In this document: one piece after another, positions 7,599-17,281 of the stretch | Numbering within the stretch: the stretch's first letter is position 1 | Layout of the letters: each line of letters opens with the position of its first letter | Source of the DNA: Mycolicibacter acidiphilus | GTDB taxonomy: Bacteria; Actinomycetota; Actinomycetes; Mycobacteriales; Mycobacteriaceae | Reading direction: 5' to 3' | Length of the DNA stretch: 64,000 bases | NCBI RefSeq assembly: GCF_018455725.1 | Contig: NZ_JAHCLR010000012.1 | Coordinates: 1-64,000 of the forward strand | Made by a program: the position numbers and the translations under genes | Notes under the pieces: generated by a model | Database searches by the model: none | What the model was told of the DNA's origin: nothing | What the model saw: the letters and a program-made list of their open reading frames with translations, nothing else

Positions 7599-9055
7599 TG
7601 GCCGAATCGACGACGGCGGTCAAAACCGCTGTCCCACAGTCGCAGATCGCACACGCGTTCGCTGTCCAATTGGGTGCTCGCCTCATCGGAATGGTTGCGT
7701 CGGTGATCTCGGTGACCATGACCGCCCGCTACCTGGGGCCTGGCAGATACGGGCAACTCCTGATCGCGGTCGCGTTCATCGGGATGTGGGCGAGTCTCGC
7801 TGATTTGGGGATCGGCACCGTCATCGTGCGTCGTGTCACCTCAGGCCATGGTGAACTCGAACGCCTCGTTCGGGTGAACAGCGGGCTGTCCCTGGCCTAT
7901 TGCCTGCCGTTGGCTGGGCTGGCCGTGGGAAGCGGGGTGCTGACCTACCGCGACCATGACGTGCGGGTGATGCTGGCCGTGCTGTCCGGGCAGTTGTTGA
8001 TGCTGACCATGACATCCCGCCTGCAGCCGGTGTTTCTGACCATGGTCCGGTTCAGTGCGGTAGCGGTCTCCGATGTGGTGAGCCGGGTGGGGATGTTGGC
8101 GACGATCAGCGTGCTGGTCACCAGGCACGCAGACGTGATCTGGTTCGCGGTCGCCCAACTGGTCCCGTGGAGCCTGCAACTGCTGGTGCAAGGTGTCGCT
8201 GCGTCGCGCCACATTTCACTGCGACCGATCTTCTCGCTGCGGGAGTCGGCCGACCTGGTCCGGGAATCGCTGCCACTGACCGGGGCTGCGGTGGTCGGCA
8301 TCCTGTATTGGCGCACCGACGGTGTGATCCTGTCGTTGCTGAGCACCCACGGCGAGGTCGGCGTCTACGGATTGGCGTATATGGTCGCGTTCAACGTTGA
8401 GATGCTGTCAGCGTTCTTCCTCAAGTCCACGCTGTCGACGGCCACCGAACTGTTCGCCCGCGACATCGCCGCATTCGCGGCGTTCCTGCGGCGCAGTGTC
8501 GAGTTGATGTGTTTCGCCGCGGTCCCGATAGCGGTGGTCGGCGCGCTGGTGGCCGGACCGCTGATCGGGCTCTTCGGCGACCAGGCGTTCGTCGACCGTG
8601 GCGGGCCGACACTGGCGCTGCTGTTCGGCGCCGCCGCACTGCGATTCGTCACGGGCACCCTCGGCCAGGGGTTGATCGCCAGCCATCAGCAGCAGTTCTT
8701 CTTCCGGATGTTCATCGTCAGTTTCGGACTCAACGTCGTGCTGAACGTCGTTCTGGACGGCCGGTTCGGCGCCGTCGGCGCAGCGGCTGCACTGGCGGGA
8801 ACCGAACTGTTCGGGTTGGCCATCGCGAACTGGTGGATGCGCCGGCAGTGCGCCTACCGGACTCCGGTGGCATTCCTGGCGCGGACGCTGGTCCCCACAG
8901 CGTTCGCAGTGGCGATAACGCTGCTGCTGTCGGGGCAGCACGTGGTGCTGACGCTGATCGCCGCCGGAGTCGGCTATGCAGCGGTGAGCCTGGCGATGGG
9001 GCCGGTCAGTTGGGCGACGGTCAAGTCGATGTTTGGAAGGAAGGCGGTGGCATGA
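7598..9055 (+). CDS. Wzx-type polysaccharide flippase (MOP superfamily)
   Basis: 485 residues with about 12-14 hydrophobic helices and the family opening HAFAVQLGARLIGMVASVIS followed by ARYLGPGRYGQ. Such proteins flip lipid-linked oligosaccharide repeats across the membrane. GTG overlaps the previous stop as TAGTG, so it is translationally linked to the priming enzyme. Together with the Wzy-like and Wzz-like proteins on the minus strand it completes a Wzx/Wzy set. Confidence 0.85.
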   Translation: MAESTTAVKTAVPQSQIAHAFAVQLGARLIGMVASVISVTMTARYLGPGRYGQLLIAVAFIGMWASLADLGIGTVIVRRVTSGHGELERLVRVNSGLSLAYCLPLAGLAVGSGVLTYRDHDVRVMLAVLSGQLLMLTMTSRLQPVFLTMVRFSAVAVSDVVSRVGMLATISVLVTRHADVIWFAVAQLVPWSLQLLVQGVAASRHISLRPIFSLRESADLVRESLPLTGAAVVGILYWRTDGVILSLLSTHGEVGVYGLAYMVAFNVEMLSAFFLKSTLSTATELFARDIAAFAAFLRRSVELMCFAAVPIAVVGALVAGPLIGLFGDQAFVDRGGPTLALLFGAAALRFVTGTLGQGLIASHQQQFFFRMFIVSFGLNVVLNVVLDGRFGAVGAAAALAGTELFGLAIANWWMRRQCAYRTPVAFLARTLVPTAFAVAITLLLSGQHVVLTLIAAGVGYAAVSLAMGPVSWATVKSMFGRKAVA

Positions 9056-11073
9056 TCACGGCACACGATCGGGTATATCTGAAGCGGCCCGCCAACCCAC
9101 CTCCGCCGCTGCCGGATGCCCGGCCACTGGCGGTGCTGATCGTCACGTACAAGAGCCACGACCTGCTGGAGCAGTGCTTGGCAAGCGTTGCGAAGCACCT
9201 GCCAGGCCTAGCGGTGTACGTCTACGAGAACAGTGGCGCCGACTATCCCGGGCGCGAAGAACTCGCCGCCCGCCACCCCGACGTGCACTGGGTGCTGGGG
9301 CGAGTGAACCTGGGCTTCGCCGCGGCGTTCAACGCGCTTGTCGAACACGCGCCCCCAGAGGTCGACCTCCTGATGCTCAATCCCGATGCTCGGCTGCTGG
9401 GACCGCTGATCCGCACCCGCCGATTGCTTCGCGGGCCCGGGGTCGCGGTGGTGGCGCCGCTGGCACACGACGACGCGGGGCCGGGACCGGCGCCGTGGGA
9501 CATCGCAACCCGCCGCTGGACGCTGCTGCGCGCACTGATCGCCGCGTCCGGTTACACCTCGGCAGCCAAATACGCGAATGCGCTACGCGGCACGCCGATC
9601 TCGCTGCTGTATGCCCGCCAGCCCGCCGAATCGCAAGCGATCGAAGGGTTCATCGGCAGTGGCTGCATGGCGATTAGCCGGGCCGCTTGGAATGCCATCG
9701 GCGGCTACGACGAGGAATACTTCCTCTACGGCGACGACGCCGACTGGCAGGCTCGGGCTCGCGCGGCCGGCTGGCGGATTCTGCTGGCCGACGAGATCGC
9801 CGTCGAGCACGGCAATCCGACCATCGACGCCGGTGCCGGAGGTCCGGCTGGCACCCACGGACCGAAGGTCTCCACCGCCGAACGCGGTCGAAACCATGAT
9901 CTGCAGCGCGCCAACACCGCACTGGTGCTGGAGCACGAACACACTGTGCACCATGCTGACGCCTATCTGGCTGGTACCACGCTGCTGGACCGGGTGCAGC
10001 GGTCCAAGCGCGCCCAGCGCAGGGCCGCCACTCGTCGCGCGGCTCTGCCCACGATCGTGATCGTCACCAACCGCTTGGTCTACGGCGGTGCGGAACGCCA
10101 AAAGGTCCTGCTGGCAACCGAACTGGATCGCCGTGGCTATCCGGTCACGATCGCCTGCGTGCAGCGGTTCGGTCCGCTGATCAAAGAGGTTCCGCACAGT
10201 GTGCGGGTGGTGCGCCAGCCCTGGTGGGCTCCGGTCGTCGACATCCCCAAGGGGCCCGCCGTGCTGATCTCCAGCGACACCAACACCGAAACCGGCTTCG
10301 CCACACTGTGGCGGGCCGGTGGTTCCGGCCGGCGCTGGTTGGTGGCCCCCCACTCCGCTCGGGAGCAGCGGGTCTACTCGAGGCCGCTGGCGGCGGCGAT
10401 GAGCCGCGCCGACGGCTTCGTCGTCCTCGCGCAACGCCAGTGGGAGATCCTGTCAGCACACCATCGACTATCCGGTCAACAGTTCGTGGCGCCCAACGGG
10501 ATCAACGCGCCGGCGCAGTTCGTTCCGCCAACCCGGGCCGACGGTGAACCGCCACACCTGGTGATGCTCTCGCGGATCGTCGAGGACAAGAATCCGCACC
10601 TGCTGGTCGAGGCGCTGGGCGGCCTCACCGAGATGCCCTGGCGGTTGTCGATCTTCGGTGACGGACCAGACCGGGACAGGCTGCAGGCACTCACGCCTGC
10701 GCATCTGGCCGACCGCGTGCAGTGGCGTGGCTGGTCGGATGGGCCCGGACCTGCCCTTGCCGATGCCGACCTGCTCTGTCTACCGAGTCGCACCGAAGCG
10801 TTCCCCCTGGTGATCCTGGAGGCGATGGCACGCTCCATACCGGTTGCGGCATCGGCGGTGTGCGCTGTTCCGGAAATGCTGGGCCACGGCAAGGCCGGCC
10901 TGGTCGTGGAACCGAACTCCGTGGCGGGGTGGCGCTACCATCTGGCCGAAATCCTGGCCCAGCCCGAAGCGATGCGTGCGATGGGGCAGCGCGGCGCTGA
11001 GCGCATGCGCGCCCACTACACCGTCGAGGCGATGACCGACGCCTACGTCGAGGCGATCGAGGCGGTCCTGTGA
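9052..11073 (+). CDS. bifunctional glycosyltransferase: GT2 domain fused to GT4 domain
   Basis: 673 residues from ATG 9052, which overlaps the flippase stop as ATGA. Residues about 24-310 are a GT-A family 2 domain (VLIVTYKSHDLLEQCLASV, the LNPDARLLG aspartate, and GGYDEEYFLYGDDADW). Residues about 335-670 are a GT-B family 4 domain (YGGAERQK, LSRIVEDKNPHLLVEAL, PSRTEAFPLVILEAMA). Two activities in one chain suggest two consecutive sugar additions. The same frame stays open upstream, but that segment overlaps the flippase gene. Confidence 0.85.
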   Translation: MITAHDRVYLKRPANPPPPLPDARPLAVLIVTYKSHDLLEQCLASVAKHLPGLAVYVYENSGADYPGREELAARHPDVHWVLGRVNLGFAAAFNALVEHAPPEVDLLMLNPDARLLGPLIRTRRLLRGPGVAVVAPLAHDDAGPGPAPWDIATRRWTLLRALIAASGYTSAAKYANALRGTPISLLYARQPAESQAIEGFIGSGCMAISRAAWNAIGGYDEEYFLYGDDADWQARARAAGWRILLADEIAVEHGNPTIDAGAGGPAGTHGPKVSTAERGRNHDLQRANTALVLEHEHTVHHADAYLAGTTLLDRVQRSKRAQRRAATRRAALPTIVIVTNRLVYGGAERQKVLLATELDRRGYPVTIACVQRFGPLIKEVPHSVRVVRQPWWAPVVDIPKGPAVLISSDTNTETGFATLWRAGGSGRRWLVAPHSAREQRVYSRPLAAAMSRADGFVVLAQRQWEILSAHHRLSGQQFVAPNGINAPAQFVPPTRADGEPPHLVMLSRIVEDKNPHLLVEALGGLTEMPWRLSIFGDGPDRDRLQALTPAHLADRVQWRGWSDGPGPALADADLLCLPSRTEAFPLVILEAMARSIPVAASAVCAVPEMLGHGKAGLVVEPNSVAGWRYHLAEILAQPEAMRAMGQRGAERMRAHYTVEAMTDAYVEAIEAVL

Positions 11074-12503
11074 CGATGTATGACACGGTGATCGCCGGCG
11101 GCGGCCCGGCCGGGACTGGGGCGCTGATCTGGGCGGCACGGCACGGTCTGCTCGGCGACTGGTTGGACCGGGGCGTGGTGATCGTGGAGCGGTCCGACGC
11201 TCTCGGCGGAACGCTCTCCAACTACGCGTTGAACGCCGACTCCCGGGGCAGTTCGTTTCTGGAATGCCTCGACGGTCCGAACTGTGAACCATTCCTTACC
11301 GAGGTCCGAGCCGATCCGGTGACTCGGGAATTGGGGCGTTGGCGTGACCGGCGGCCACCGCTGGAACTGGTCGACCGCTTTCAGCGTCGGCTCGGCGCGG
11401 CGCTGCGGGCCGAGTTCGACCGGCACCCTCGCAGTCGTGTTCTGACCGGGGTGACCGTGCGGGCGGTACACCTGAAACATGATGGGGCATTGGTGGCCAA
11501 GGTCGTCGAACGGGATAGCCGGCCGGCGGCCATAAACAGTTCCAGCATCGTGTTGGCGCTAGGCGGGCGGGAAAACACCGCGGTGGAGAGCGTCGATCTG
11601 GCACCGGGGCTGAACCTTGCCCACTGGCAGAGCAAAATCATGTCCAGCCACCGGGTGATCTCCCGTGGTGGGCAGCAGGAAGTTGTCGGCCGACTGGCGG
11701 ATACCGGTGGTGAGCCGAGGGTGGTGATCATCGGCGGCTCACACAGTGCGTTCTCGGCGGCCTGGGTGCTGTTGGAGGACATTCCGGGGTTGACGTTCGG
11801 TGCCGGAGGTGTACAGATCATCCACCGCAGCGCTCCGCGCGTCATGTACCGCACATGCGACGAAGCCCGCGACGACGGTTATGAGTTCGGTGAAGCCGAC
11901 GTCTGCCAGGTGACCGGGCGGGTGCACCGGCACGGTGGTCTGCGCGGCGAGGGACGCCGGGCCTGGCGACGCATGGACGGCAAAGCCGGCGAGCAGCCCG
12001 ATGGACGTGTGGCCTTCACCTTGACTGCCGGGCTGAGTCGAGCGGAACTGATCCATCGGCTCGACGCTGCCGACCTCATTGTGTCCGCACTCGGGTACCG
12101 CATGGTGACTGTCCCGGTGTTCGATGCCGACGGTCTCCCGGTGCCACTGCCGAACGCCGGGCCTTGCGTCGACCCTTGCTCGCGACTGTGCGCCGCCGAT
12201 GGCCGACCGGTACCTGGTGTTTTGGCGGTCGGGCTCGGCAGCGGGTTCCTGCCTCCGAAGGAACTGGGTGGCGAAGCATCCTTCGCCGGCAGCCACGCGA
12301 GCGTCTGGGAGAACCAGCACGGCCTCGGGGAGATGATCTACCGGGCCGTCAAAGACCGTGCTGTGCAACCGATCCTCGACCCCGGCGCCCAATGGCCTTC
12401 GGGTGGGCGGCTTTCGGCGTCGCTCGCAGTTCTGACCGCCGTGTACGAGCAGAGATTCGGCAGGCCACCGCTTGAGTACGACACGACTACGCCGCCGCTG
12501 TAG
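11070..12503 (+). CDS. FAD-dependent oxidoreductase, N-monooxygenase-like
   Basis: 477 residues. An FAD-binding GGGPAGTGA lies near the start and a second nucleotide-binding motif, VVIIGGSHSAFSAAW, in the middle; the C-terminal region has a GxGSGFLPP stretch. The two-site layout resembles lysine/ornithine N-hydroxylases more than simple dehydrogenases. In this locus a possible role is oxidation of an amino sugar made by the aminotransferase at 18022-19479, but the substrate is unknown. GTG start overlaps the previous stop as GTGA. Confidence 0.6.
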   Translation: MTMYDTVIAGGGPAGTGALIWAARHGLLGDWLDRGVVIVERSDALGGTLSNYALNADSRGSSFLECLDGPNCEPFLTEVRADPVTRELGRWRDRRPPLELVDRFQRRLGAALRAEFDRHPRSRVLTGVTVRAVHLKHDGALVAKVVERDSRPAAINSSSIVLALGGRENTAVESVDLAPGLNLAHWQSKIMSSHRVISRGGQQEVVGRLADTGGEPRVVIIGGSHSAFSAAWVLLEDIPGLTFGAGGVQIIHRSAPRVMYRTCDEARDDGYEFGEADVCQVTGRVHRHGGLRGEGRRAWRRMDGKAGEQPDGRVAFTLTAGLSRAELIHRLDAADLIVSALGYRMVTVPVFDADGLPVPLPNAGPCVDPCSRLCAADGRPVPGVLAVGLGSGFLPPKELGGEASFAGSHASVWENQHGLGEMIYRAVKDRAVQPILDPGAQWPSGGRLSASLAVLTAVYEQRFGRPPLEYDTTTPPL

Positions 12504-12552
12504 GGGCGCGGGTATGACCAAGACATCAACGATACGTGGAATTGAGGGATAG

Positions 12553-13788
12553 ATGCAGTGCAGGTTGTGTAACTCGACTCGACTGGTCAGTGTGCTGGAC
12601 CTGGGTGCGACACCGCCGTGTGAGAAGTTCCTCACCGCCGGAGAACTGGACCTTCCGGAGCAGACGTTCCCGCTGCACCTGCGATTGTGTGAGGACTGCC
12701 TGCTGCTGCAGATCCCGGCGCTGATCACCCCGGAGGACACCTTCACCGAATACGCCTATTTCTCGTCGTTCTCCGATAGTTGGGTGCAGCACGCGAAGGT
12801 GTTCGTGGACACGGCGATTCAACGTCTGAGGTTGGGCGCCGATTCACTGGTGGTGGAGGTCGCCAGCAACGACGGCTACTTGCTGCAACACATGGTGGCT
12901 GCCGGGGTGCATTGTCTGGGGATCGAACCGTCGGTTAACGTCGGAGCTGCGGCGCAGCAGCGCGGGGTGCAGACGGTGACCGCGTTCCTGGATGAGCATG
13001 TGGCCCGAACCGTGCACGACATCAGCGGTCCGGCCAACCTGGTGGTGGCCAACAACGTCTATGCACACATTCCGGACCTGCTCGGCTTCACCCGGGCACT
13101 GCGGATGCTGGTGGCAGACGATGGCTGGCTGAGTATCGAGGTGCACCATGCGCTGAACCTGGTCAGCCTGGGGCAGTTCGACACCGTCTACCACGAACAT
13201 TTCCAGTACTACACGTTGCTGTCGGCGACCCGAGCGCTAGCGACCGCAGGACTGGCGGTGGTCGACGTGGAACTGATTCCGACCCATGGCGGCTCGATGC
13301 GAATCTGGGCCCGGCCGAAGGAGTCTGCCGGAACGCCGAGCGAGCGGGTGACCAAAGTGCTGCGCACCGAAGAGGCCGCCGGGCTGCACGGCGTCGACGG
13401 ATATCGGCAGTTGCAGGCACAAGCCGATGCCGTGCGCCAGGAATTGCTGCGATTCCTGCTGCAGTGCCGTGACGCCGACAAGCGGGTGGTCGGCTACGGG
13501 GCACCCGGTAAGGGCAACACCTTGCTCAATTACTGCGGCATCCGCACTGATCTGATGGAGTACACCGTGGATCGCAACCCCTACAAGCACGGCCGTTTCA
13601 CGCCGGGAACCCGCGTCCCGATCCACGATCCGGCGCGGCTAGCCGCGGACCGCCCGGACGTGGTCCTGGTGCTGCCGTGGAACCTGGAAGCCGAACTGAC
13701 CGGTCAACTCAGCTACGTCGCCGAGTGGGGTGGGGAACTGGTGTTCCCGCTACCGACGCCGCATCGCGCAGCGAGTGCGGTGGCCTGA
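12553..13788 (+). CDS. nucleotide-sugar C-methyltransferase (TcaB9/TylC3 type)
   Basis: 411 residues. An N-terminal zinc site is formed by Cys3, Cys6, Cys46 and Cys49; SAM motif VVEVASNDGYLLQ is at about 100-112. The catalytic YHEH is at 213-216, and the C-terminal domain has VGYGAPGKGNTLLNY. These features match C-3 methyltransferases that make branched-chain deoxysugars from 4-keto nucleotide sugars. ATG 12553 follows GAGGGA. Its stop overlaps the next ATG. Confidence 0.85.
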   Translation: MQCRLCNSTRLVSVLDLGATPPCEKFLTAGELDLPEQTFPLHLRLCEDCLLLQIPALITPEDTFTEYAYFSSFSDSWVQHAKVFVDTAIQRLRLGADSLVVEVASNDGYLLQHMVAAGVHCLGIEPSVNVGAAAQQRGVQTVTAFLDEHVARTVHDISGPANLVVANNVYAHIPDLLGFTRALRMLVADDGWLSIEVHHALNLVSLGQFDTVYHEHFQYYTLLSATRALATAGLAVVDVELIPTHGGSMRIWARPKESAGTPSERVTKVLRTEEAAGLHGVDGYRQLQAQADAVRQELLRFLLQCRDADKRVVGYGAPGKGNTLLNYCGIRTDLMEYTVDRNPYKHGRFTPGTRVPIHDPARLAADRPDVVLVLPWNLEAELTGQLSYVAEWGGELVFPLPTPHRAASAVA

Positions 13789-14576
13789 TGAACGTGGCGG
13801 TCAGTCTGCCGAGTCGGGTGTTGTGGCACGCGCTGCGCATCGGTGCCCGCTACCTGCCCGACACGGCGTCCGAAGCGTGGACACGTCGCGAGGCGGCCCG
13901 GTACTGGACCGCTGAATATGGGGTGGACTGGCGCGCGAACGCGCACTGGCGGTCGGGGCTCGGGGAGAAGACTTGGCACGAGGTCGGCGAGAGTCACCTC
14001 CGTATCTATCAGCTGTTCGCCAAGGCGTTCCGGCTTCCACCGTGGCCTCGGGTGATGCTCGAGTGGGGGTGTGGCGGTGGGGCCAATGCAGTGACGTTCG
14101 CTCCGATTGCGACCCGATACATCGCTGCAGACGTCTCGGCGCAGAGCACTGCTGAATGCGCGGCCCAGGTTCGCGCGGTGTGCCCGACGCCGGTTGAGGA
14201 ACGTCGTATCGACCTGGATCAGCCACGGGCGGCGGCCGCCGGCCTGGAAAGTCAGTGCGACACGTTCTTGTGCGTCTACGTTATTGAGGCGACCCCAGGT
14301 CAGGCGGATGCACTGGAGATCGTCCGCATTGCCGAGTCGGTCCTCAAACCGGGTGGGCTCGCGGTCATTCAGGTCAAATACCACACCACCGATCCGCTGA
14401 CCCGGGGCCGGCGTCGCCGGTCCTACCGGCGCCGCTCGGCGCTCACCACGACGTTCGGGATCGACGAGTTCTGGTTGCGGGTTCAAGAAATCGGCTTGGA
14501 GCCGCGGTTGATCCATCTCGTTCCGCGTAACGACCTCGACGGCCGGTATGCCTACTTCGCACTCACCAAACCCTGA
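13788..14576 (+). CDS. class I SAM-dependent methyltransferase
   Basis: 262 residues. SAM motif I is MLEWGCGGGANAVTF at about 85-100, followed by YIAADVSAQS; LKPGGLAVIQVKY is the conserved post-III strand. It probably O- or N-methylates the glycan or a nucleotide sugar. Start overlaps the C-methyltransferase stop as TGATG, so they are co-translated. Confidence 0.7.
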   Translation: MNVAVSLPSRVLWHALRIGARYLPDTASEAWTRREAARYWTAEYGVDWRANAHWRSGLGEKTWHEVGESHLRIYQLFAKAFRLPPWPRVMLEWGCGGGANAVTFAPIATRYIAADVSAQSTAECAAQVRAVCPTPVEERRIDLDQPRAAAAGLESQCDTFLCVYVIEATPGQADALEIVRIAESVLKPGGLAVIQVKYHTTDPLTRGRRRRSYRRRSALTTTFGIDEFWLRVQEIGLEPRLIHLVPRNDLDGRYAYFALTKP

Positions 14577-14625
14577 ACGCTGTCCATCAACAGGCTTGAA
14601 ATCAGTTACTGCCCAGGAGGATTCG

Positions 14626-15348
14626 ATGACAATCCAGTCAGCGTTGCAGCACGTCGAAACGTGGCAGGAGGAGATGTCCCTGCTCGCGTCGATCATCGAG
14701 GACCTCGACGGCCCGCTGGAGATACTCGAAGCCGGGTGTGGGCGTGAGTGGCTGCTCGACCTCAAAGGTGTCGACTACCGGGTGACCGGGATCGACCTCG
14801 ATGCGCACGCGCTGCGAAGTCGCATCGAGATCCGGGGAGACCTCGATGAGGCGATCGTCGGGGATCTGACCGTCGCGGGCGCGATCCCCGTCGGGTGGTA
14901 CGACGTCGTCTACTGCTCTTTTGTGCTCGAGCATATTCGTGACGCCGAGGGCGCGCTGGTGAACATGTTCGACGGACTCAAGCCGGGCGGCCTGCTGGTG
15001 CTGCGTATCCCGGACCGGGACGCGGTGTACGGCTGGACCGCAAGCCGTACACCGTTCCGCGCGCACGTCGCCTACTACAAATATTTCCTGGGCATTTCCG
15101 ACGCCGGAAAACCCGGCCACGCACCGTATCCCACCTACCATGAACCGGTGGTGTCGCGTGACGGCGTCCGGGATTTCTGCAGCCGGCACGGGCACGAAAT
15201 CCTGAACGAGTGGGGCCACACCTACTACGTGCGCGGCCCCGGTGCACGGATTCGGTTGACGCGGGCGTACGCGAAAGCACTATCGGCAGCGTCACTCGGC
15301 GCTCTCGCATGGCGGCACAACAACCTCACCTATGTGATCCGCAAATAG
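14626..15348 (+). CDS. class I SAM-dependent methyltransferase
   Basis: 240 residues from the ATG at 14626, placed by the strong AGGAGG six bases upstream. SAM motif I is ILEAGCGREWLLDL, then GIDLDAHAL, and YCSFVLEHIRDAEGAL with LKPGGLLVLRIPD (Methyltransf_11/23 type). Part of the run of glycan-modifying methyltransferases; substrate unknown. Confidence 0.75.
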   Translation: MTIQSALQHVETWQEEMSLLASIIEDLDGPLEILEAGCGREWLLDLKGVDYRVTGIDLDAHALRSRIEIRGDLDEAIVGDLTVAGAIPVGWYDVVYCSFVLEHIRDAEGALVNMFDGLKPGGLLVLRIPDRDAVYGWTASRTPFRAHVAYYKYFLGISDAGKPGHAPYPTYHEPVVSRDGVRDFCSRHGHEILNEWGHTYYVRGPGARIRLTRAYAKALSAASLGALAWRHNNLTYVIRK

Positions 15349-15413
15349 GTCCCGAGTCGGTGTCCGACGAGTGGTGTGCCCACGCTCGATAATCGTGAGA
15401 AAGGTTGACCGGT

Positions 15414-16190
15414 ATGGAGATGCAGAGCATCGCGACCCGTCGCGCGGATGGGACGGCCGGCCGCCTGGTAGGTCGGACCGCGGTGGTGACCGGAGCCTCC
15501 AGCGGGATCGGACGCAGCATCGCACTGCGGCTTGCCGCCGAGGGCGCAGCCGTCACCGCCGTCGGCCGCAGCGGGAAACGGCTGGACACGGTGGTGGGCA
15601 CTGCCGCGGGCCGCAACGGGGCCGGTGAGATCACCGCCGCGCAGGTCGACCTGACCGACGACGGTGCGCGCCGTGCGTTCGTGTCGTGGCTGGCCCGCGG
15701 CCCCCGGGTTGATCTACTGGTGCATTCGGTCGGGCTGTATCGCAGGGCACAACACGCCGACGCGGCGCTGGCCGACCTCGACGATATGTATGCCACGAAT
15801 GTGCGCGGACCCTACGCACTGACCCAGGAGCTGCTGCCGATGCTACGAGCCGCCGAAGCCGCTGACATCGTCATGATGAACTCCACGGCTGGGCTGCGTG
15901 CAGCCGGTCATGTCGGCCAGTACGCGGCCACCCAGCACGCGCTCAAGGCGATCGCCGACAGCCTGCGCCAGGAGGTGAACGCTGACGGGATCCGAGTGTG
16001 CAGCATGCACCTGGGTAGGACCGCGACCCCGTTGCAGGAGGACGTTTTCCGGGCGGAGGGGCGACCCTACAACGGTCAGTTGCTGGTGCAACCCGATGAT
16101 GTCGCCGAGGTCGTCGTCAACGTGGTGAGTCTGCCGGAGCGAGTGGAAGTCCCGGAGGTTCACCTGCGCCCGAGCCGGGCCAGCTACTGA
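15414..16190 (+). CDS. short-chain dehydrogenase/reductase lacking the catalytic lysine
   Basis: 258 residues from ATG 15414, preceded by AAAGG. The TGASSGIG cofactor loop (27-34), Asn129, Ser157 and Tyr170 are present, but the YxxxK motif reads YAATQ, so the lysine is Gln174 (CAG). The usual NNAG stretch is also replaced (HSVG). It binds NAD(P) by appearance; whether it still catalyses reduction is doubtful. Last gene of the plus operon, converging with the minus-strand unit only 11 bases away. Confidence 0.75.
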   Translation: MEMQSIATRRADGTAGRLVGRTAVVTGASSGIGRSIALRLAAEGAAVTAVGRSGKRLDTVVGTAAGRNGAGEITAAQVDLTDDGARRAFVSWLARGPRVDLLVHSVGLYRRAQHADAALADLDDMYATNVRGPYALTQELLPMLRAAEAADIVMMNSTAGLRAAGHVGQYAATQHALKAIADSLRQEVNADGIRVCSMHLGRTATPLQEDVFRAEGRPYNGQLLVQPDDVAEVVVNVVSLPERVEVPEVHLRPSRASY

Positions 16191-16201
16191 AAACGCAGCC
16201 G

Positions 16202-17281
16202 TCACGGAGCTAGGGGCTCGATGGTCCAGCGCCCGTCTAGCTGCGGATAGCGCGCGCTGACTTCGGGGTACAGGTCCGGCAATGTGAGCAGCACCCGCCC
16301 CGGATTCGCTGCAATGAGTTCGTCTGGGGAGATGATCGCGACGTCGGTTCCGGGTATCCGCCGGCCCCGTTTCGCCGGTGAAGCGTCGGCGACGGCCCGT
16401 ACCAGGTGCCGGTTGACCCCGGCCAGGCTGAACAGCGCAGGTACTCGTGAGGCAGCGCCGTAGCCGTAGACGGAGTGCCCGGCGGCGGCCGCACTCTCCA
16501 GCCAGTTCCGTAGTCGCGCTGCGCGCTCACGGGCCGTGTACTGCAGCCGTCCGACGACATTCGGATCGGTGACCCCGAAATCCCGTTCCCGTGCCAGGAT
16601 GTCCCGTACTCGCCGACCCGGCTCGACGTTTCCGGGCACGGCAGCCACCAGCACGGTTCCGCCGTACAGGTCGAACTCCCATGCGGAGGCCACACCCATC
16701 CCAGCGGTGGCCAGCAGGGTAGTCAACGCGGTCAGCGAATAATAGGCGAAATGTCCGTGGCGCAACGCATTCCACTGCCCGTCGCGCACAATCGCCAGCA
16801 GGGAGTGGAATTGCAGCAGCAGCACCCCACCGGGTGCGGTCGCGCGCGCCCTCAATTCGAACGCCGAGCGCTGGTCCGGGTCGTGCATGATCCCGAAGCA
16901 ATCCAGCACCAGGTCGGCACGCTCTGACTGTGTGTAGCCGCGCTCGGTGAGCAGCGGAATCCAGCTTCCGCCGTGCGGACTGCCGAACTCCCGCACCGTC
17001 GCGCCTCGCAGCCAGCCGTCGGTTGCGACACGCCGGACCGCGTCGGCCGCTTGGTCTCGCAACGCCTGCGGTTCGACCGCACGGGGTTCCGCGGTCACAG
17101 TGTCGTCGTCCGCGAGTTGCGCCAGGTTGCAGTCGGCGCACAGGCACATCGCCAGCGGATGCGACGTCTCGCGCGGGTCCACCGGTTGGTTCGCCAGCGG
17201 GAAGTCGTCAGCGGCCGGCACTGCGCCCAGGTCCAGGACCGGACTCAGCGCAGTGCCACCGCAGCTGCGGCAGCGGTTCAC
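16202..17281 (-). CDS. C-methyltransferase-like protein with altered active site
   Basis: 359 residues. The N-terminal CRSCGG and CLCADC zinc motifs, the HGHFAYYSLTAL segment and the C-terminal VYGYGAASRVPALFSL show it is related to the TylC3-type enzyme at 12553. However, YHEH is replaced by RHGH (174-177), SAM motif I is degenerate (REFGSPHGGS), and the protein is about 50 residues shorter. It may bind a sugar nucleotide without methylating it or do other chemistry. GTG at 17281 overlaps the upstream stop as GTGA. Confidence 0.7.
   Translation of the reverse strand: MNRCRSCGGTALSPVLDLGAVPAADDFPLANQPVDPRETSHPLAMCLCADCNLAQLADDDTVTAEPRAVEPQALRDQAADAVRRVATDGWLRGATVREFGSPHGGSWIPLLTERGYTQSERADLVLDCFGIMHDPDQRSAFELRARATAPGGVLLLQFHSLLAIVRDGQWNALRHGHFAYYSLTALTTLLATAGMGVASAWEFDLYGGTVLVAAVPGNVEPGRRVRDILARERDFGVTDPNVVGRLQYTARERAARLRNWLESAAAAGHSVYGYGAASRVPALFSLAGVNRHLVRAVADASPAKRGRRIPGTDVAIISPDELIAANPGRVLLTLPDLYPEVSARYPQLDGRWTIEPLAP

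Noticed and set aside
8509-9051. Extension of the GT2-GT4 frame into the flippase gene.
   Set aside because: Composition is that of an out-of-frame shadow; ATG 9052 with the ATGA overlap is the natural start.
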